DNA of 64,000 nucleotides from Fibrobacter sp. UWB13 (GCF_900177805.1 NZ_FXAX01000004.1:62001-126000); one strand, 5' to 3'; numbered from the stretch's first letter, positions 43,627-52,533 are shown. Translations and numbers: made by a program. Notes: generated by a model from the sequence alone, not told the origin.

Positions 43627-45648
43627 CTAGTTCGCGTACCCAGACTTGAGACCGCGAATAGCGACATAACGGCGATTTCCATCCTTATCGATGATAATCG
43701 CAACACCTGCCAGGTAATTAATCCATTTGCCACCATCATATTTCTTGAGTTCAATCTGCAAGTTTGAGCAGTAAGCGACAAGCGGAACCATCAATTTGTC
43801 ATGCGAACTCAGCAAAACGAACTTTTCTGTCGGGTACTTCTTGACAAGAACATCTTCGATAAGTTCAACGGAACGTTCTGCAAGATCGTAATATGCGGCA
43901 TCGGCACCTGTAGAATAAGCACCCGTATAGGCATACTTGGAAGTCACTTCCCAGCCACCACCGCATTCATTCTTAGCCTTTTCGACAGCTTCGCTATTCT
44001 TAGAATACCAGTCATCGTTCAGCTGCGGGATCGTATCGCGCTTGTCGTAAGATTGTCCACGACCCTTCGCAATGGATTCTACAGTCTGGTGGGCACGCAA
44101 GAATTCAGAAGCACCAAGTACAAAGTCTTCCTTAAACTTCGTGAGTCGAGCGCCAACTTCTTCGGACTGCTTTTTACCGTTATCCGTAAGCGTCCCGCCC
44201 TTGCTTGTATCATCACCACGTTCAGCATGGCGGAGCACAAAGATGACGCGTTCATCGTCCTTGATACTTTCGTAAACATCCTGGATATCCACAAATTCCT
44301 TTGCGTTAGACTCCAAGACAAAATAACGATCTTTTTCAACAGCAGTAGCCTCACGCCATTCCTTCTTTGCTCCATCGTACGTAAAGAATCTGCCCGAGTA
44401 CGCACCACGACGGACTTCGCCATCTTTGGCGGGCGTTTTATCGCCAATGAAGTCCTTCAAGCTATCCGGGATGAGCTCCCAGCCTTTCTTTTCATCACAG
44501 ACAAAGCGGTAAAGTGAATGTTTCTGATCGTCATACGATTCTGCATAAAAAAGACTACTAGCCTTATTCTTGACAAAGAATATTTCCCCAGCAGAACTGC
44601 CATCGCATTCCGGGAACTCCAATTCCGTCAAGGCGAAGTTCGTGAGGTACTTATCAAAGTTTTTATTCTTAGGGAAACGTTCTTTGACGTATGCGAAAGT
44701 GTTTTCATAACCACCAGATATTTTCAATCCAAGTGCATAATCGGCAGCTCTCAAACGAGTCTTTTCGTCATCCCACTTACCATCCTTTGCGACATCGGCA
44801 ACTATAGACTTAAACGTTCCTACAAAATCGTAATTTTCTAGCAAATCAGAACCAGCAGCAAGCTGCAACAAGACTGTAGCCGCCACGAGAGCAGTCCCAG
44901 ACTCACTAGCCTTAGAAACATCAATCGTTTCGGTCTGGTCAAAGTCAAGAGATTCCAGGTGGAACATATTCCACACATCTTCAGCAGCCTTGCTCTTTGC
45001 CAATTCAAAAGAAAGCTTGTCCTTCCCCGCCAGGAGTACACGAGCACGTTCCGTTTCAAGAGTCGTCAAGAGCCCCAAGTTGAACTTTTCATTCGAGGAA
45101 ACATCCCCCAGAGCAGAGAACGTAATCGGAAAAGACTTTCCATCGCTAGGACTTGTTAAGGTTACTTCAGCGGAGACCTGAACAAAAGGCTGAACCAAGT
45201 TGACTTTCTTGAATTCATAAGCGCCATCCTTGCCTATCTCTGCCGAAAAAACGTTTTTCGTTTCATCGTAGTCATCAGCGGAATCCAGCTCCACCATTTT
45301 GACATTTTTGGCACTGGTATAGCTATCCAAACCAACAACACCCAAAACGTTACCATCCCAAACGGAATAGATAACATCGAGGCCATCTTCTACTTCATCA
45401 TCATCAGAACTACTGGATGAGGATTTCTTATCGCTAACACTGCTCGAAGAAGTTTTTTTAGAAACAGAACTCGAAGAGGACTTTGAATCATCCGCTTCGC
45501 TGGACAGTTCCGTATCTTTACCCGATAAATCCGGACTGCTACTAGAATCGTCACCGCACGCCACCAAAAGTGACGTCAGCAAAGCCGAAATCAAAAATTG
45601 GGAGCTTAAAGCATGGCCCTGAAAAATTTTCCGAGAAAAAATTCCCAT
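43627..45648 (-). CDS. Lipoprotein with a histidine-phosphatase domain (paralogue)
   Basis: About 673 residues. Signal with lipobox LLVAC followed by a Ser-rich linker, an N-terminal domain distantly like QKGPF domains (VVGLDSYTSAKNVKMVELDS, LLTTLETERARVLLAG), and a C-terminal histidine phosphatase: LRHAER (His474), LRAHQTVES, LLSSHDKLM (His616). The acidic residue of the PEL motif in the downstream paralogue is Gln here (IPQLNDDW), so activity may be altered. Both paralogues keep the unusual C-terminal WINYLAGVAIIxxxDG. The ATG at 45648 is chosen (AAGGGG 7 nt upstream); a TTG at 45669 is the alternative. Confidence 0.82.
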   Translation of the reverse strand: MGIFSRKIFQGHALSSQFLISALLTSLLVACGDDSSSSPDLSGKDTELSSEADDSKSSSSSVSKKTSSSSVSDKKSSSSSSDDDEVEDGLDVIYSVWDGNVLGVVGLDSYTSAKNVKMVELDSADDYDETKNVFSAEIGKDGAYEFKKVNLVQPFVQVSAEVTLTSPSDGKSFPITFSALGDVSSNEKFNLGLLTTLETERARVLLAGKDKLSFELAKSKAAEDVWNMFHLESLDFDQTETIDVSKASESGTALVAATVLLQLAAGSDLLENYDFVGTFKSIVADVAKDGKWDDEKTRLRAADYALGLKISGGYENTFAYVKERFPKNKNFDKYLTNFALTELEFPECDGSSAGEIFFVKNKASSLFYAESYDDQKHSLYRFVCDEKKGWELIPDSLKDFIGDKTPAKDGEVRRGAYSGRFFTYDGAKKEWREATAVEKDRYFVLESNAKEFVDIQDVYESIKDDERVIFVLRHAERGDDTSKGGTLTDNGKKQSEEVGARLTKFKEDFVLGASEFLRAHQTVESIAKGRGQSYDKRDTIPQLNDDWYSKNSEAVEKAKNECGGGWEVTSKYAYTGAYSTGADAAYYDLAERSVELIEDVLVKKYPTEKFVLLSSHDKLMVPLVAYCSNLQIELKKYDGGKWINYLAGVAIIIDKDGNRRYVAIRGLKSGYAN

Positions 45649-45697
45649 AGAAAAACCCCTTACCTTCAAGTTTTAACACACTTAAACACCCCGTAAT

Positions 45698-45706
45698 CAA
45701 AATATA
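45698..45706 (-). promoter_or_regulatory. Possible promoter box of the histidine-phosphatase operon
   Basis: TATATTTTG on the minus strand, one base off TAnnTTTG, giving a leader of about 45 nt. A small inverted repeat TTTAA-CACAC-TTAAA lies between it and the ribosome site. Confidence 0.3.
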
Positions 45707-45743
45707 ATTATTGCATAAATTAAGCAAGAGCAGATACAAAATA

Positions 45744-45765
45744 AAGCACCTCAAACAAGGTGCTT
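45744..45765. terminator. Terminator after the CoA-transferase gene
   Basis: Stem AAGCACCT / AGGTGCTT. On the minus strand it is followed by TATTTTG, on the plus strand by TTTAAAC. Reads best as terminator of the CoA-transferase gene. Confidence 0.65.
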
Positions 45766-45811
45766 TTTAAACAATCTGTACCGACTGTACAAACAAGAAT
45801 TGGCAAAACTT

Positions 45812-47299
45812 TTACAGCATCTTGCCAGTATCGAGGAAGCGGGTATGCATTTCAAATGCGCGGGAAAGTGCAAGTGGCAAATGGACACCCTTTGCATGCT
45901 TGAGACCGTACTCCAGGACATCCGTAAGTGCATCACGGTAATCCGGATGGGCACAGTTCTTGATAATCAGGCGGGCGCGTTCCTCGACAGGCAAACCGCG
46001 AAGGTCTGCAAGTCCCTGTTCCGTCACAAAGATCTGCGTATCGTGATCGGTATGGTCCACATGGCTCACGTAAGGCACAATGCTCGAAATCGCACCGCCC
46101 TTTGCCACAGACGGCGTAAGGAAAAATCCGAGAGCGCAATGGCGCGCAAAGTCAGCCGAACCGCCAATGCCGTTCATCATCGCCGAACCGCACACAAGCG
46201 AACTATTCACGTTGCCAAAGATATCCGCTTCTAGAGCCGTGTTCATAGAAATCACGCCCAAGCGACGAATCACATCAGGACTGTTACTCACTTCTTGCTG
46301 GCGGATAATGAAATGCTTTTTCCATTCCGCGCTATTTTCAACAAACTCTTTCTGTGCTGCCTGCGAAAGCGTCAAAGCCGTTCCAGAAGCAATGCCAAGC
46401 TTGCCCTTCTTCAAAAGCGGGAGCACCGCTTCCTGAATCACTTCAGTAAACAAGTCAATTTGTCCCAAGCGGTCATCGTCTGCCATAGCACAAAGCACCG
46501 CATTAGCGACCTTGCCCACACCGCTCTGGTACGCAAGTCCCTTCGGGAGCCTGCCATGCGATTCTTCGAACCGGATAAAGTCCAAGATGCGTTCGCCAAT
46601 GTTTTTAGAGACTTCATCAGGTTCCACAAAAGGAGTCACTTCGTCATACGCTTCGTTTTCGACAATCGCAATGACCTTGTTCGGGTCAATCTGAACAAAT
46701 TCACCACCCACGCGGTCACCGGCGCTATAAATCGCAAGCGGCCTTGCATGCGGCGGGAGTTCCGGGAGAGCGTTATCATGCATGCCAATGCAACTATCGC
46801 CCAAGCGTGTGTTCAGTTCCAAGATGATTTTCGGAGCCATTTCCAGATAGCAAACGGAATTACCGCCCGAAGTCGAGAGGCAAACGCGGCCATCCGGCAA
46901 AATCGCAGAAACTTCAATAATCGCAACCGTCGGCGCAGGGACAGCCCCCGTGCGAACAAGGTAACCCATCTTGCCGAGGTGTGCATCAATGTAACGGATA
47001 CTGCCGTCGTTAATTGCCTTGCGCAAACTCGGATTGGACTGATAAGGCATACGGAGGGACAACGCCTTTGCGCGAGCAAGAGCCCCATCACAACTATCGC
47101 CTGTCGAGGCGCCTGCAAACAACGTTACCTTAAATTCCTGACCTGCTTCGTGCAATTTTTCAGCGCGCGCAGCAAGCGCCAAGGGAACCGCTTTGGGGTA
47201 TCCTGCCAAAGTAAATCCGGAAACCCCGAGAACATCGCCATTACGAATCATATCTGCAGCGCTGGCAGCACTGCATTTCTTAGTTGTAATCCAGGTCAT
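45812..47299 (-). CDS. Acetyl-CoA hydrolase/transferase family (probably succinyl-CoA:acetate or similar CoA-transferase)
   Basis: About 495 residues. Family I CoA-transferase of the Cat1/AarC type, which moves CoA between acetate, succinate or propionate. Visible motifs: GVSGFTLAGYPKAVP near the N-terminus, CLSTSGGNS, AIVENEAYDEVTPFVEPDEV, the QSGVGKVANAV loop, GIGGSADFARHC and GGAISSIVPYVSHVDHTDHD, VTEQGLADLRGLPVEERA, NCAHPDYRDAL. The ATG at 47299 (MTWITTKK) is used because the longer frame to 47407 would overlap the divergent GtrA gene. In a succinate/acetate-forming organism it would act in acetate formation. Confidence 0.88.
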   Translation of the reverse strand: MTWITTKKCSAASAADMIRNGDVLGVSGFTLAGYPKAVPLALAARAEKLHEAGQEFKVTLFAGASTGDSCDGALARAKALSLRMPYQSNPSLRKAINDGSIRYIDAHLGKMGYLVRTGAVPAPTVAIIEVSAILPDGRVCLSTSGGNSVCYLEMAPKIILELNTRLGDSCIGMHDNALPELPPHARPLAIYSAGDRVGGEFVQIDPNKVIAIVENEAYDEVTPFVEPDEVSKNIGERILDFIRFEESHGRLPKGLAYQSGVGKVANAVLCAMADDDRLGQIDLFTEVIQEAVLPLLKKGKLGIASGTALTLSQAAQKEFVENSAEWKKHFIIRQQEVSNSPDVIRRLGVISMNTALEADIFGNVNSSLVCGSAMMNGIGGSADFARHCALGFFLTPSVAKGGAISSIVPYVSHVDHTDHDTQIFVTEQGLADLRGLPVEERARLIIKNCAHPDYRDALTDVLEYGLKHAKGVHLPLALSRAFEMHTRFLDTGKML

Positions 47300-47329
47300 A
47301 TCGTAGCAAAAAATAGTATTTTTACCGCC

Positions 47330-47746
47330 GTGAAACATTTTATCAAATACAACGCTATCGGTGTAATGAACACCGCCATTACATTCTTTACAGTCTGGCT
47401 TTTGCACGAAGTTTTTGACTGGGACGTGGTTCTTTCAAACTTTTTGGGATTTGTCGCCGGTGGGCTCAACAGCTACATCATGAACCGCATCTGGAATTTC
47501 AAGAGCACAAACAAGAAGCGCGCCGAAGTCATAAGATTCATCGTTGTATTTCTCTGCTCGTATCTCGTAAACTTGGTAGTCCTCAAAGGGTGCATTTACG
47601 TGCTCGAAAACGCCGCCTGGTGCGCCAGCTTCACAGAATTCGTTTCAAAGTTCATGAAGCCGACGACATTCGCAAGCTTCGTCGCCAACGTCGTCTACGT
47701 GCTTGTCAGCTTCACGCTCTATAAGAAGTGGGTATTTAAGAAGTAG
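47330..47746 (+). CDS. GtrA-like membrane protein
   Basis: 138 residues from a GTG start (KHFIKYNAIGVMNTAITFFT). Four membrane segments: MNTAITFFTVWLLHEV, VLSNFLGFVAGGLNSYIMNR, FIVVFLCSYLVNLVVLKG and FASFVANVVYVLVSFTLYK. It ends with the family's KKWVF signature, and YIMNRIWNF is typical. GtrA proteins are thought to flip or present lipid-linked sugars for surface glycan modification. The start lies 30 bp from the divergent CoA-transferase start. The open frame upstream of the GTG is antisense to the CoA-transferase and is not real. Confidence 0.85.
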   Translation: MKHFIKYNAIGVMNTAITFFTVWLLHEVFDWDVVLSNFLGFVAGGLNSYIMNRIWNFKSTNKKRAEVIRFIVVFLCSYLVNLVVLKGCIYVLENAAWCASFTEFVSKFMKPTTFASFVANVVYVLVSFTLYKKWVFKK

Positions 47747-47786
47747 TAGGCAGTAGGAAGTAGGAAGTTAGAAGTGATTAGTGTTT
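47745..47786. repeat. Heptanucleotide array starting inside a stop codon
   Basis: AGTAGGC AGTAGGA AGTAGGA AGTTAGA AGTGATT AGTGTTT: six 7-mers all beginning AGT, the first starting within the TAG stop of the GtrA gene. Confidence 0.75.
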
Positions 47787-47793
47787 AAGGATT

Positions 47794-47835
47794 GTCATCC
47801 TGAGCGACCCCAATAGGGGGAGTCGAAGGATCCAG
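47794..47835. repeat. Dispersed GTCATCCTGAGCG...GTCGAAGGATCCAG repeat
   Basis: Typical intergenic element with an internal CCCC-AATA-GGGG hairpin; a relative of the unit at 38757. Confidence 0.7.
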
Positions 47836-47850
47836 TTATTTTGGGCTAGC

Positions 47851-47914
47851 AGAATTTAAAGTTTAGTTACTGAGCGACATAGCCGCAGTTACTAGTTATT
47901 AGAATTTAGAAAGG
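47851..47914. repeat. Two short heptanucleotide arrays
   Basis: AGAATTT AAAGTTT AGTTACT (47851-47871), 15 unrelated bases, then AGTTACT AGTTATT AGAATTT AGAAAGG (47887-47914). The two arrays share the same words in a different order. Confidence 0.65.
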
Positions 47915-47942
47915 CGCATGGATTATCCGTGCGCTTTTTTTT
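47914..47942 (+). terminator. Terminator downstream of GtrA
   Basis: GCGCATGGA-TTA-TCCGTGCGC stem followed by eight T on the plus strand, about 170 bp after the GtrA stop, beyond the repeats. Confidence 0.8.
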
Positions 47943-48000
47943 GCGCTGTTTCTTCAATTACGCCGCACATTCACTGCAACTAATAACATTCAGCATATAC

Positions 48001-48031
48001 AAAAAGGGCGCCCTTGCGGACGCCCCTTTTT
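48001..48031. terminator. Terminator of the Wzc/OmpA operon
   Basis: Minus strand AAAAAGGGGCGTCC-GCAA-GGGCGCCCTTTTT; A-tract and T-tract on both sides make it usable in both directions. Confidence 0.8.
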
Positions 48032-48053
48032 AGTTCTCAGTTAAGATCGAAGA

Positions 48054-50156
48054 TTACTTTTCGAACGGAACGAGTTCAACACGGCGGTTGAGCTTGCGGC
48101 CCTTCTTCGTCTTGTTATCAGCGATCGGCTTGTCAGAACCGTAACCGACTGCGCGGAGACGTTCGCTGTCAATGCCCTTCTTGACGAGGTACTTGACAAC
48201 AGCCTGTGCACGCTGTTCGGAGATCTTCTTGTTCTTTTCTTCCTTACCAGTGTCATCAGTGTGGCCCTGGATTTCGAGGTTGACAGCCGGGAGCTTCTTG
48301 AGCAACTTAGCGATGTTGTTCAAGGTCTTGTTGCTGCTTGCAGTGAGCTTAGCAGAACCGGACTTGAACTGGATACCCTTCTTGAGCTTGTCGAGATCCT
48401 GGTTCTTGTTCGGGCAGCCGTTCTTATCAACTGCAACGCCGACGAGGGTGTTCGGGCACTTGTCGAGGTGATCGGCAACGCCATCCTTGTCAGAGTCAAC
48501 CGGGCAACCAACTTCGTCAACAGAGACGCCAGCCGGAGTGTTCGGGCACTTGTCGAGAGCGTCAACAATGCCGTCCTTATCGGTATCCGGGCTGCAACCA
48601 TCAGCGTTAACCGGGAGACCAGCCGGAGTGCTCGGGCACTTGTCGAGGTAGTCAGCTACGCCGTCATTGTCAGAGTCAACCGGGCAGCCCTTGCCGTCAA
48701 CAGCAATGCCAGACTGAGTATTCGGGCACTGGTCGAGGTAGTCAGCAACGCCATCCTTATCAGAGTCGATCGGGCAGCCGTTAGCATCGATAGTAGCGCC
48801 AGCCGGGGTGCTCGGGCACTTGTCGAGGTAATCAGCAACGCCATCCTTATCAGAGTCAACCGGGCAGCCAGCAGCGTCAACAACAACGCCAGCCGGAGTT
48901 TCAGCGCACTGGTCAATGCCATCAGCAACACCGTCATTGTCGGAGTCAACCGGGCAGCCAGCAACGTCAACAACAGCACCAGCCGGAGTTTCAGCGCACT
49001 GGTCGAGACCGTCGAAGACACCGTCATTGTCGCCATCAACCGGGCAGCCGTTAGCGTCAACAACAGCACCAGCCGGAGTGCCTGCGCACTGGTCAATGTT
49101 GTTTGCTACGCCATCGTTATCTTCGTCAGCACCACGGACGTTACCGAAGCGCCAGACGATAGCGGCAGAACCTGCATAGCGCGGAGTCGGGGTGTAACCG
49201 TACTGAACCTTCTTGCCGTTCTTATCAGTGTAGTAGAGCTGATAGAGTTCGGCACTGTGCATTTCGTCCTTGTACTTCCAAGTGAAGTTGGAGAGAGCAC
49301 GGATACCCACATCGAGACCGAGGGCGATGTCGACGTTGGCCGGGAGGTGGAAACGGAAGCCCGGAGTAAGAGTGAACGGATCGTAACCCGGGTCACGCGG
49401 ATAAGAACCCTTTTCGACGCGGAATTCACCGTTTGCTTCAACGAAGAAGTCCATCCAGTCAGTCGGGAGGAAGTTGATGCCACCACCGTAGACGAGAGTG
49501 TTGGAACCCTTCGTCACAGTACCGACGAAACCGACGTTACCGTTGAAGCGGAGCGGAGCGCCAACCTTCTGGAGGTCGAGAGTGAGGATCAATTCACCGC
49601 CGAAAGCCATGTTGCGGAGGCCGTACGGATGGGTTTCACCACCGTTGGCATGCAAATACCAGGCATGACGCGGACGAACACCGACGGACTTGTCGCCAGT
49701 CGGGAAGTAGAACTGAGCAGCAACTGCAGCATTGAAAATGCCATCAGTCATTTCGTCGAGCGGAAGCTTTGCCTTTGCCCAGAATTCGAGGTCACCACGG
49801 CTAGCCTTCCACATGTCGCCTTCACCGACCTTGTGAGCATTGGCATGGTCGTAGTAGAGCGGAAGCACGAGGCCGAGGTCCAAGAACTCGGTTGCACCAC
49901 CAGCAACGCTGACATAACCCGTAAGGCTACCATCATTGCCGTGGAACGTATCGGACTTGCCACCCTTAGAGAACTGGCCACCGCGGGAGAGGGACCAAGA
50001 ATCGTAAGAAACCTGGCCACCGACACCGACAGCAAAGCCACCCTGACCGAGTGTTTGAGCAGTTTTCTGATTAAGACCATCAGCACCGCCCATCTGGCCG
50101 GACTGCGCGAAAGCGAAGGTACCAGCCAAGAGAGACATTGCGACTATTTTTTTCAT
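48054..50156 (-). CDS. OmpA-family outer-membrane protein with eight TSP type-3 repeats
   Basis: 700 residues. Signal peptide MKKIVAMSLLAGTFAFA; an N-terminal beta-barrel-like region to about residue 345; eight Ca2+-binding thrombospondin type-3 repeats of about 29 residues (DSDNDGVADGIDQCAETPAG type); C-terminal OmpA peptidoglycan-binding domain (IQFKSGSAKLTASSNKTLNN, LEIQGHTDDTG, SEQRAQAVVKYLVKKGI, NRRVELVPF). It probably links the outer membrane to peptidoglycan while the TSP3 stalk spans periplasm or faces outward. AAGGAGA lies at good distance before the ATG. Second gene after the tyrosine autokinase (19-bp gap), an unusual partner for an OmpA protein. Confidence 0.92.
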   Translation of the reverse strand: MKKIVAMSLLAGTFAFAQSGQMGGADGLNQKTAQTLGQGGFAVGVGGQVSYDSWSLSRGGQFSKGGKSDTFHGNDGSLTGYVSVAGGATEFLDLGLVLPLYYDHANAHKVGEGDMWKASRGDLEFWAKAKLPLDEMTDGIFNAAVAAQFYFPTGDKSVGVRPRHAWYLHANGGETHPYGLRNMAFGGELILTLDLQKVGAPLRFNGNVGFVGTVTKGSNTLVYGGGINFLPTDWMDFFVEANGEFRVEKGSYPRDPGYDPFTLTPGFRFHLPANVDIALGLDVGIRALSNFTWKYKDEMHSAELYQLYYTDKNGKKVQYGYTPTPRYAGSAAIVWRFGNVRGADEDNDGVANNIDQCAGTPAGAVVDANGCPVDGDNDGVFDGLDQCAETPAGAVVDVAGCPVDSDNDGVADGIDQCAETPAGVVVDAAGCPVDSDKDGVADYLDKCPSTPAGATIDANGCPIDSDKDGVADYLDQCPNTQSGIAVDGKGCPVDSDNDGVADYLDKCPSTPAGLPVNADGCSPDTDKDGIVDALDKCPNTPAGVSVDEVGCPVDSDKDGVADHLDKCPNTLVGVAVDKNGCPNKNQDLDKLKKGIQFKSGSAKLTASSNKTLNNIAKLLKKLPAVNLEIQGHTDDTGKEEKNKKISEQRAQAVVKYLVKKGIDSERLRAVGYGSDKPIADNKTKKGRKLNRRVELVPFEK

Positions 50157-50175
50157 CTATTCTCCTTGTTATTGG

Positions 50176-52296
50176 TTAATATTTCTTGTGATAGCCATAA
50201 TAGCCATAACTACCATAGCCATACCCCGCATGACGTTCACACTTGTTGAAGACGAAAGCCTTCGGCAATGGTGTTTCCGTACTGCGATCAAAAGTATTCA
50301 AGGCATCTTGGATGCTTTCAATTGTATGAGCTGCATGCTTCAAGACACACAACAGGTAATCCGCATGCTTTTCGACAAGCAATGCGTCACTGCACTGGAA
50401 TACCGGAGGAGTATCCAGAACAATCAAATCATACTTGTCCCTGAACGAATCAAGGAAAGCGCTAAATCTAGAGCTGTTCAAAAGTCCACCCGGATTGACA
50501 ACGCGGGCGCCTGAACCAAGGACATGGAAGTTGTCGGTCACCTTAACCACATATTCATCCGTGTAGTTTTCCTTTTCCAGCATTTCGCACAAACCCTTCT
50601 GGGTGTGCTTAAAGAAATGACCACGACGAAGATCCATGTCAACAAGCAAAACCTTCTTACCGGACATGGCAAAGGATGCCGCCAAGTTTGTAGAAACAAA
50701 AGACTTACCGACGCCCTGCACAAGACCAGACACCATCAAAATTTTCTTGCCATCAGAGAAGACGGAAAATTCAAGAGCCGTACGGAGGGCGCGAACACCT
50801 TCCGCAAACGGATCATCCGGATTCGTCGACACACAAGGCTTTGTAACATCGTTCTGCGTCCTTCCATCGAGCATCGGGAGCTTTCCATAAACGCCAATGC
50901 CTGTCGCCTGTTCCACTTCGCTACTGCTGCAAACGCCATTCGAAAGAATGCGACGGATATAGACAATGAAGCAACCCAAAAGCAAGAATGCAAAGACAAC
51001 ACCCACGAACACGAGCTTGCGCTTCGGCTTGCTCGGTTTGAGCGGAACGTATGCCTGGTCCACGATACGGACGTTACCAACTTCGCCCGCCTGCACCACT
51101 CGCAACTGCTGGATGTTGTTCAACAAATTCGTGTAGAGCTTGTTGTTGACTTCAACTTCTTCCTGCAAAGAAAGGACTTCCTGCTGCACTACCGGCAAGC
51201 TTGCGGCAGAACGTTGCTGCTTTGCAATTTCGCGACGAAGCTTGGACTGCTGTTCTTCAATCGTTCGCACCGTCGGGTGTTCAGCACGGAACAAGCGCAA
51301 GGCTTCTTGCTTCTTTTGTTCAAGTTCAAGCAAACGCTGCTGCAAGGAAACATCCTTTTCCAAGTGAACTCTTGTTTCACCCGTAAGGTCGATCGTTCCA
51401 TTGGCATGGCGGAAAGACGTCAACTTCTGTTCTGCAGAATCAAGTTTCGCCTTGACACCCGGCAACTGTTCTTCAAGGAACATCAAAGTCTTCTTGGCTT
51501 CGGCACTGCGCATTTCGATGTTCTGCTTCAAGTACGTATTCGCAATAGTGTTCAAAATAGCAGCAACACGGTCGGCATAACGATCTTCAAGCGACACACG
51601 AATAATACCGGAATTCTTACCTTCCTCAGAAATACCAAGCCCACTGAGGAGATTATTTACAGCAATCTGCGGATGAACAGCAACAAGCAAGAACGTCTGA
51701 CCAACAGTAGCGGTCATGGACTTAACACAAATGACTAAAGTATCACCCGCAAACGGCTTACGGTAAGTTTCGCCAACCTTACCAGACAGCACGACCTCGT
51801 CCTCTAGTCCGAGCACTTCGTACGCACTAGAATCAGCAGTGACACGAGCGATAAACTTTCCGTCAGCTTCTTCAAATGCGCGCGGGATACTCAAAAGTTC
51901 AATATCCATGCGGCCTTCTTTATGCAGAAGGCGATCCTTCTTATTCAGCGGAATGGCGGAATAACAAAGCCTTTCGTCCTGAACAACCTGGTCAAGAACG
52001 CCACGGCTCTTGATAAGTTCCATTTCAGCTGCAGACGGAGTAGAGACATCTAGCAAGGCGCCCATTTCACCAAGAGCAAGTCCTTGCTTATTGCCTTTTA
52101 CATTTACCTGAAGAAGAATGTCACTTTTATACGCCGGGCGGATCCACATCGAAACAAGACCGCCAAAAACAACGCCCAAGAACAAGAAAATGAGCAAGAA
52201 TTTCCACTTGCCTTTCAAATACACCAATATCTCAAGAATATCGATTTCGTCATCTGCTGACGCATTCGAAACATTCTGAGTCATCTTCTCATTCAT
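50176..52296 (-). CDS. Wzc-like polysaccharide co-polymerase / tyrosine autokinase
   Basis: About 706 residues. N-terminal Wzz chain-length domain with a first membrane segment (FLLIFLFLGVVFGGLVSMWI), a long coiled-coil periplasmic part (SAEAKKTLMFLEEQLPGVKA ... LEQKKQEALRLF), a second membrane segment (KLVFVGVVFAFLLLGCFIVY), then a BY-kinase domain: Walker A SGLVQGVGKSFVSTN, A' LLVDMDLRRG, B LIVLDTPPV. The C-terminal tail AGYGYGSYGYYGYHKKY is the Tyr cluster that is autophosphorylated. It controls capsule or exopolysaccharide chain length and export. The ATG at 52296 is behind GGAG; the frame from 52317 starts with TTG. No Wza/Wzy gene is in view. Confidence 0.92.
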   Translation of the reverse strand: MNEKMTQNVSNASADDEIDILEILVYLKGKWKFLLIFLFLGVVFGGLVSMWIRPAYKSDILLQVNVKGNKQGLALGEMGALLDVSTPSAAEMELIKSRGVLDQVVQDERLCYSAIPLNKKDRLLHKEGRMDIELLSIPRAFEEADGKFIARVTADSSAYEVLGLEDEVVLSGKVGETYRKPFAGDTLVICVKSMTATVGQTFLLVAVHPQIAVNNLLSGLGISEEGKNSGIIRVSLEDRYADRVAAILNTIANTYLKQNIEMRSAEAKKTLMFLEEQLPGVKAKLDSAEQKLTSFRHANGTIDLTGETRVHLEKDVSLQQRLLELEQKKQEALRLFRAEHPTVRTIEEQQSKLRREIAKQQRSAASLPVVQQEVLSLQEEVEVNNKLYTNLLNNIQQLRVVQAGEVGNVRIVDQAYVPLKPSKPKRKLVFVGVVFAFLLLGCFIVYIRRILSNGVCSSSEVEQATGIGVYGKLPMLDGRTQNDVTKPCVSTNPDDPFAEGVRALRTALEFSVFSDGKKILMVSGLVQGVGKSFVSTNLAASFAMSGKKVLLVDMDLRRGHFFKHTQKGLCEMLEKENYTDEYVVKVTDNFHVLGSGARVVNPGGLLNSSRFSAFLDSFRDKYDLIVLDTPPVFQCSDALLVEKHADYLLCVLKHAAHTIESIQDALNTFDRSTETPLPKAFVFNKCERHAGYGYGSYGYYGYHKKY

Positions 52297-52533
52297 TAAA
52301 AATCTCCAAGGACGCAAGAACCAACCACCAAGCGTGGTCCAATTCGGAATATAAAATAAAAAAAAAATTAACGTTTAAGTCCAGCAACATAGTAATCGCA
52401 TGATTTTTCGATGTTTTTTAGAGTTTACTCACATTCTAAATGCTCAAAAATCAACAACTTACGATGTAGAGGCAATGTAAAGGCAACCAAATCAACAGGT
52501 TAGAGCATCTAAAGAATCGAGAAAAAGGTCTTT
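52297..52533. other. 237-bp divergent promoter region between the tyrosine kinase and macB-like genes
   Basis: AT-rich, with a run of nine A and a GGTTGGTTCT-type element near the kinase start. It must hold promoters for both directions; no box is clear enough to place. Confidence 0.5.

Larger units (their letters stand above)
47747..48053. other. 307-bp intergenic region between GtrA and the OmpA-family gene
   Basis: Holds, in order, a heptamer array, a dispersed repeat (47794-47835), two further heptamer arrays (47851-47871 and 47887-47914), the GtrA terminator and the OmpA terminator. No gene or RNA is recognised in it. Confidence 0.7.

Noticed and set aside
46295-47329. Long N-terminal extension of the GtrA frame
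   Set aside because: Antisense to the CoA-transferase gene; membrane segments and family features begin only after the GTG at 47330.
48420-49125. Regular 87-bp periodicity that could suggest a repeat array such as CRISPR
   Set aside because: It is the coding sequence of eight TSP type-3 repeats; the units diverge at third positions and there are no spacers.
48261-50249. 662-codon open frame on the plus strand
   Set aside because: Fully antisense to the OmpA-family gene, whose signal peptide, TSP3 repeats and OmpA domain are certain. The antisense frame stays open because of biased codons and repeats; its translation has no recognisable domain.
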